From: Anthopleura xanthogrammica
Taxonomy: Eukaryota; Cnidaria; Anthozoa; Actiniaria; Actiniidae
Direction: 5' to 3'
NCBI GenBank assembly: GCA_964019055.1
Contig: OZ025220.1
Span: forward strand, 7,304,620 to 7,368,619
DNA length: 64,000 nt
The position numbers were made by a program, and so were the translations under genes. Below are positions 58,763 to 64,000 of the stretch, piece by piece. Position 1 is the first letter of the stretch; each line of letters opens with the position of its first letter. Under the pieces are notes generated by a model. The model was not told where the DNA came from. It searched no databases and was given only the letters and a program-made list of their open reading frames with translations.

Positions 58763-58821
58763 TATTTTATTGGTTACTATCTCCAATGTAAATTATATTT
58801 ATACGGAGCCAATAAAGTAAA
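58763..58821 (+). mobile_element. retroelement 3' end leading into a (TTGTCA)n tail (putative, copy 2)
   Basis: attggttactatctccaatg ... atacggagccaataaagtaa, homologous to 43900-43960, including the AATAAA at 58811. Confidence 0.55.
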
Positions 58822-59881
58822 TTGTCATTGTCATTGTCATTGTCATTGTCATTGTCATTGTCATTGTCATTGTCATTGTCATTGTCATTGTCATTGTCAT
58901 TGTCATTGTCATTGTCATTGTCATTGTCATTGTCATTGTCATTGTCATTGTCATTGTCATTGTCATTGTCATTGTCATTGTCATTGTCATTGTCATTGTC
59001 ATTGTCATTGTCATTGTCATTGTCATTGTCATTGTCATTGTCATTGTCATTGTCATTGTCATTGTCATTGTCATTGTCATTGTCATTGTCATTGTCATTG
59101 TCATTGTCATTGTCATTGTCATTGTCATTGTCATTGTCATTGTCATTGTCATTGTCATTGTCATTGTCATTGTCATTGTCATTGTCATTGTCATTGTCAT
59201 TGTCATTGTCATTGTCATTGTCATTGTCATTGTCATTGTCATTGTCATTGTCATTGTCATTGTCATTGTCATTGTCATTGTCATTGTCATTGTCATTGTC
59301 ATTGTCATTGTCATTGTCATTGTCATTGTCATTGTCATTGTCATTGTCATTGTCATTGTCATTGTCATTGTCATTGTCATTGTCATTGTCATTGTCATTG
59401 TCATTGTCATTGTCATTGTCATTGTCATTGTCATTGTCATTGTCATTGTCATTGTCATTGTCATTGTCATTGTCATTGTCATTGTCATTGTCATTGTCAT
59501 TGTCATTGTCATTGTCATTGTCATTGTCATTGTCATTGTCATTGTCATTGTCATTGTCATTGTCATTGTCATTGTCATTGTCATTGTCATTGTCATTGTC
59601 ATTGTCATTGTCATTGTCATTGTCATTGTCATTGTCATTGTCATTGTCATTGTCATTGTCATTGTCATTGTCATTGTCATTGTCATTGTCATTGTCATTG
59701 TCATTGTCATTGTCATTGTCATTGTCATTGTCATTGTCATTGTCATTGTCATTGTCATTGTCATTGTCATTGTCATTGTCATTGTCATTGTCATTGTCAT
59801 TGTCATTGTCATTGTCATTGTCATTGTCATTGTCATTGTCATTGTCATTGTCATTGTCATTGTCATTGTCATTGTCATTGT
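58822..59881. repeat. (TTGTCA)n hexanucleotide array, about 177 units
   Basis: 1060 bp, apparently pure. Same unit and same upstream sequence as the 702-bp array at 43961. The 365-382 codon frames over it are artefacts. Confidence 0.98.
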
Positions 59882-60114
59882 CTGGTTGGGGATCACAGAC
59901 TTTGAACGCTTTAAAAGTGTTTTAAGGCAGGAAAAATTCTTATTTTCGTAATTGGCATGAAAAAAAAATTAACAAAAAGCATTTGAATTACAAATGATTG
60001 AATAGCTGAGACCGATGCAGGGCCGTAGCCTGACTGAAATCATATATAAAGGTAGTCGAAAAAAAGAAAAAAAACCTGCTGAATTGCCTTCAAATTATTA
60101 TTGCGGAACCATGC

Positions 60115-60680
60115 ACGTTTTGAACTTATATGTTTTTTATATTTTTTAATATTTTTCTTTGCATTTCCTTAAACAAACTAAAGGTAAAACAGCTTTGATA
60201 GGGGGTCTATAGAATCTTATTGAGTTCTAGGAATTCAATTGATAAGAACATAACCTCACAAATCAGGCTTATCCTTGACTTTGTCGAAGCAATTGAGCCA
60301 CATATCGGCTCTCAAAGTAAGAAGTACAAAGTAGCAATCTTTCTTTCTGAGACGGGTTTCCTGTGGATTTTAAGTGGATGACACGTAACAAGATCGTGCA
60401 AGCGCTGCTACCACAATAATCCTGTGACCAGATAGTAAATTGAGATCTTAAATTGAAGTAACGCACTCCTTAAGCTTTACTTGAAGTTATTAATATATTT
60501 TAATACCTTTATTGGAACGGGAAATCTACATACATTATCTAAGTACATTACTTACTGCTATAGTTTTTCTGAGTTCAATAAACAAGATGCATTGTGGTCT
60601 AGCTTGGGTACAAACAACACCATGTAAGGTATGATTAACAAAAGATGTTTGTACCCAAGTTATACCACAATGCACCATGT
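60115..60680. repeat. segmental duplication, copy 2 (partner 46080-46890)
   Basis: Same order of blocks as copy 1 but shorter between gaggaattc and gaacataac. Ends in a family-3 MITE. Confidence 0.85.
60586..60676. mobile_element. MITE-like hairpin, family 3 (copy c)
   Basis: gatgcattgtggtctagctt and aagttataccacaatgca inverted; core caccatgtaaggtatg. Confidence 0.78.
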
Positions 60681-60718
60681 TCGCTATCTCGCAAAAAGGT
60701 CTAGGTTGGTTGAATCCT

Positions 60719-60927
60719 ACGGCCACTTCTACACAACTGCTACCTCTACACAACGGTCATCTCTACACAACGACCACCTCTACACAACGGCCACTTCTAC
60801 ACAACGGCCACTTCTACACAACGGCCACCTCTACACAACGGCCACCTCTACACAACGGCCACCTCTACACAACGGCCACCTCTACACAACGGCCACCTCT
60901 ACACAACGGTCACCTCTCTATTACGGC
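60719..60927. repeat. 17-bp minisatellite, about 11 units
   Basis: Unit CACCTCTACACAACGGC with C/T variants. All three frames are open across it because 17 bp cycles the frame. After the array, ggccgttgtgtagagg (60950) is a single inverted unit, so the block can fold back on itself. Confidence 0.93.
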
Positions 60928-61120
60928 CACAAAATTTTGTCCCGACGGTGGCCGTTGTGTAGAGGTTCGACTGTATTTCATTCTACATGTGAATAATTGC
61001 ACTGAAATCGTGATCGCTCATGTCTTTCTATTGTCATTCCCTTGAGTATTATTACTATTTGTGTGGATATACTTCAAAATCAATCTCTTCAGTATAAAAG
61101 GAAAGGTAGGATTGAGAGTA

Positions 61121-61790
61121 CAGTATGTTGCCCAGTTTCGTGACACTTCAGGTTGTGAATACTATATCTTCTCTACGGAAAAAGATAATTCTATAAAATT
61201 TTGTCACATAAAGGCAAATTTATCAGGTAACATTATGATGTAGATATTTTCTTCGAATCTTTTAATTTGATAAAATAAAAGGAATATTTCGACGGCCACT
61301 TAAGTGCTTAGTTTCGTGACAGCTGGGCCAGTTTCGTGACACGTTGTAAAAATGCATTGTTTTCAAAGTAATTCACAACAAAATTCGATAAAACAAATCA
61401 AAAACATATTTTCTTACCTTTAACTTTATTTTGTTGTGAAATTTGAAGTACTAATCTTAAGTTGTTTCTTTGAGAATAAGCAACTTTAATACCTAGTTTT
61501 CGAGCGCAGGGCAATTCATTGCGCAGTGAAAATCAAAGATTTTCGTCGAGACAACTCCACTCACCTGACAAAAATGGCTTCTCCTTGACAAACACGTTCT
61601 TTAAAAAGATCGCCAAAACATGCATTCCGAAGTTGAATGTTCGGCTTTCTTTCGGTTCTCTTCGTTTTCCGAAATATTAAATAGCCGTCGCTAAAAACGA
61701 GTTTAATTTGTAAGTGTCACGAAACTGGTACTGTCACGAAACTGGTACTGTCACGAAACTGGTACTGTCACGAAACTGGGCAACATACTG
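61121..61790. mobile_element. Tc1/mariner-like non-autonomous element (670 bp)
   Basis: Begins CAGTATGTTGCCCAGTTTCG and ends CGAAACTGGGCAACATACTG, perfect inverted repeats, flanked on both sides by TA (61119-61120 and 61791-61792). TA duplications and CAGT tips fit the Tc1/mariner superfamily. The tip motif tgtcacgaaactgg is repeated three more times inside the right end, and an internal copy (gccagtttcgtgacac) lies near 61326. No transposase frame. Confidence 0.72.
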
Positions 61791-61972
61791 TACAGTAAGT
61801 ATGCACTTATAAAAAGCGATTTTAAAACTAGTGTAAATTTATGTTGCATAAAGGATAAGGTCAAAACAACATAAGTCTTATCTCACGGGGGCCCGATTTC
61901 TACAAGGGTGGGGGGGGGGGGGGAGTGAACCGGTAACTACAACCTCTGGAAGAAAAGTACTACACTTTGTCC

Positions 61973-62750
61973 TTAAGGTAATGCGATCGTGCATTCGTGC
62001 GCATCTTTCCTGCGCTTTATTGAATATCTAAACATTTACACGGTTACCTACCCTGATTTTTCTACTGTGAGTCCAGAACAACTTAGGCTACAATATATCA
62101 AAAAATGAAGGCAGGTAATTCGACTAAATTTTTAGTAATTTCACGAAGTGTTAATTTTCAAAGTACTTTTTCGTGATTGGGTTTCCTGTGGCCAAGGTCT
62201 TTCAACTATGGCGGATAAGACATTTTGACCTTTCTCCACGTTCAACGTGAAATATCTAAAAATCTTGCTCGGTGACCTACCCTGATTTTTTCACTGTGAG
62301 TCCAAGTTTACTAAAGCTACAACATATCCAAAAATGAAGGTAGATAATTCGACTAAGTTTTGAGTAAATCGCGAAAATGTCCGGAAATTCGGATCGTAAA
62401 GTACAGTCAAAATGTACTGTTTTGGACATTTAAACATCGAGAACTCATTCTGAACACAATAAAATGAACAATTTTGGGGTTTTAATCATAATGTGTTAAG
62501 GTATGTATCATTTGAAATCGTTTATGCTACTTCTTCAAGCCATATGGACTACGATAGCTTCTAGTTTACTTTGTCTTATTTTCCCCGAAAACACGGCCGC
62601 AAGCATTGTCTTTGAAAAATTATATCTTCCGAACGGATCCGGGTACCCCCATTTTTTATTTCATATTTTCACACTACAGCTCAAAAGGAATATTTGTGCC
62701 AAATTTCAAAAAAATTCATGGGAAAAAAATGCGCGATCGCATTACCTTAA
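61973..62750. mobile_element. TTAA-flanked foldback element (copy 2)
   Basis: TTAAGGTAATGCGATCG at the left and cgatcgcattaccttaa at the right are inverted. Subterminal gtgcgcatct is shared with copy 1 at 51668. Internally, a ~100-bp segment (gacctaccctgatttt ... aattcgactaa) is directly repeated at 62041 and 62270. A plus-strand frame of 102 codons overlaps the right end without support. Confidence 0.55.
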
Positions 62751-63240
62751 ACGTACGGTTGAGCTGTTTGCATTTATGCGCATGCTAAACATGCAACGTA
62801 TTTGTGAATAGAAATAGTTACTACGGACACCCAGCATCGAGTATTTCAACAAGTATCTGACAGGGGTGGGTATCTACCGGTACCCACCACCTAAATCAAT
62901 TGCAATCAAATCGGGTCCATATTTTGTACCATTGTCTAGACCTTGTCGTTATAACTCTTTCTACACCCAGCGGCAAAAATTTAAAAAAGTTAAAAACAAT
63001 ATACCGTTCTCATTCAATCATTCAGTCCCTAGAGAATTAACTGACAATAGAGATGGCAGCCATGTGCTGTGATGGCTGTGATGTCATGTGACAATTAATT
63101 GCCCTAAGAATCAAAAAAATGAAATGGAATAAATGGTGCAACTGAGCCCGAAGCCAACAGTGACGTCATATGATACGTCATAATGACATTATGCAGGGTC
63201 CATTAACATGAAAAAAGGGAATACCTAGCAGTAACCTACC
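62751..63240. other. intergenic sequence; start of the 3' flank of gene 5
   Basis: No gene. Contains tgacgtcatatgatacgtca near 63160, similar to the motif-rich flank of gene 2. Confidence 0.4.
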
Positions 63241-63247
63241 TACCTCT

Positions 63248-63367
63248 AGTCTCCTTAGCAGCCGTTTTTAGTTTTCGTTCCATCCCCCCAAGGTCCATTA
63301 CTCTCCCCCACAAGTAATGGATCGTGGGGGAATGGAACGAAAACTAAAAACGACTGCTAAGGAGACT
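63248..63367. mobile_element. near-perfect hairpin element (120 bp)
   Basis: agtctccttagcagccgttt ... cgttccatcccccc is mirrored by ggggaatggaacg ... aaacgactgctaaggagact, with a short loop (taatggatcgtgg region). The high arm identity suggests recent activity. Confidence 0.78.
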
Positions 63368-63562
63368 AAATATAACCTACCTCGTCATGTGATACATTGT
63401 GAACTACAGTGACGTCATATTATACGTCATAGAGTATGGTGACGTCTTTTAAGCGCGATGAATTAAGGTGATGTTATTTGAAGCATAAATAATGATATCA
63501 CTGATGAGATGAATATTTAGTGACGTCATCTTCCACGTCATGACGTCATTTAGTGACGTCAT

Positions 63563-64000
63563 TTAGAAGCGAGTGGTAGGCATGGCTCTCTTGACGAGTG
63601 CTTTGAAAGCCATCATAGTGTAGTGAGCATCGTTCCCTGCATTGTGGAGTATACTCTCGTCGTGAACGATGCGGGTCTCTTCAAGAATCCTCTTAAGACT
63701 CCAGCTTTTCGGCCCCGTTGGAAGAACATGCAAGCCCAACACCTGCGTATCAAACATGGGTTTATCTTCAATCGTGATGCCATTTTCAGCTAAATACTTC
63801 TCATCATTTTGCCCAGAGTGAGTCACAAGTGCATCTGAGCCCGCGACTGCTTTCTTCAGCTCTTCAGCGGCATCTCTCAAGGGCATGCGCACTGTCTTGC
63901 CAAATTGGAATTTGTCTTTGTTGTCAAAGCCTTCTCGGTTGTGGATTTCGTCGTTGACGACCGCGTGAAAATACTCGAGATTGTCGTCTCTCTTCATGGT
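63563..64000 (-). CDS. gene 5: DEDDh exonuclease-like exon 2, cut by the window edge
   Basis: A-type exon 2, 438 nt visible, open to the right edge; motif I and exon 1 lie outside. Motif II is THSGQND and motif III HNAGNDAHYT, so the visible catalytic residues are intact. LPTGPKSWS lacks the KKP of genes 2 and 3 (a three-codon difference). The 3' flank matches genes 2 and 3. The stop codon is preceded by T-T-R-F as in all members. Confidence 0.8.
   Translation of the reverse strand, partial: TMKRDDNLEYFHAVVNDEIHNREGFDNKDKFQFGKTVRMPLRDAAEELKKAVAGSDALVTHSGQNDEKYLAENGITIEDKPMFDTQVLGLHVLPTGPKSWSLKRILEETRIVHDESILHNAGNDAHYTMMAFKALVKRAMPTTRF

Noticed and set aside
60631..61045. 121-122 codon frames with HLYTTATSTQRP repeats
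   Set aside because: A 17-bp minisatellite leaves all frames open; flanking sequence is a MITE and unrelated DNA.
62503..62811. 102-codon plus-strand frame
   Set aside because: Overlaps the right inverted repeat of a foldback element and ends outside it; likely chance.

Overview
The window looks like repeat-rich, AT-rich nuclear DNA from an animal. The evidence is GT-AG introns, a tRNA-derived SINE, many short inverted-repeat (MITE-like) DNA elements, long pure microsatellites and a higher-order satellite. A cnidarian or another early-branching metazoan is my best guess from general resemblance, but nothing in the sequence fixes the taxon. No rRNA, tRNA, CRISPR array, prokaryotic operon or virus was recognised.

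Layout. Positions 1-12.81 kb are an uninterrupted satellite of 119-bp monomers (about 108 copies) with a nested higher-order structure. From 12.8 to 36.3 kb there are pyrimidine tracts, several MITE families, a tRNA-derived SINE family and related 57-bp minisatellites, 156-bp and other tandem repeats, AAT/CATC/AAAGC microsatellites, and one convincing protein-coding gene (minus strand, 15290-16324). From 36.8 kb to the right edge there is a tandem cluster of minus-strand genes.

The cluster genes share one architecture. Exon 1 encodes about 130 residues of an N-terminal domain I do not recognise. A phase-2 intron follows. Exon 2 encodes about 195 residues carrying a DEDDh 3'-5' exonuclease fold (D-x-E; H-x4-D; C-terminal HNAGND-A-x-YT, reminiscent of the Gfd2/YDR514C-like group). 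Four members look intact: 36848-38818, 43052-45621, 47214-48747 and 50388-53251. One runs off the right edge (63563-64000). At least three are broken: exon 1 at 40772-41163 with an exon-2 stub at about 39121-39158; exon 1 at 55123-55514 followed by a 3' exon-2 stub at 54699-54736; and an orphan exon 2 at 56191-56770. The 15.3-16.3 kb gene is a diverged, intronless member with the same two-domain layout that has lost the motif-II aspartate.

The genes arose by repeated local duplication of gene plus flanks, and the breakpoints are still visible. Their 3' flanks carry palindromic TGACGTCA and CACGTG motifs, including one next to the stop codon in most copies checked. The best candidate for something undescribed is this expanding family of N-domain/exonuclease fusions, with uneven conservation of exons and flanks. 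A second candidate is the higher-order satellite with a 16-bp palindrome in many monomers.
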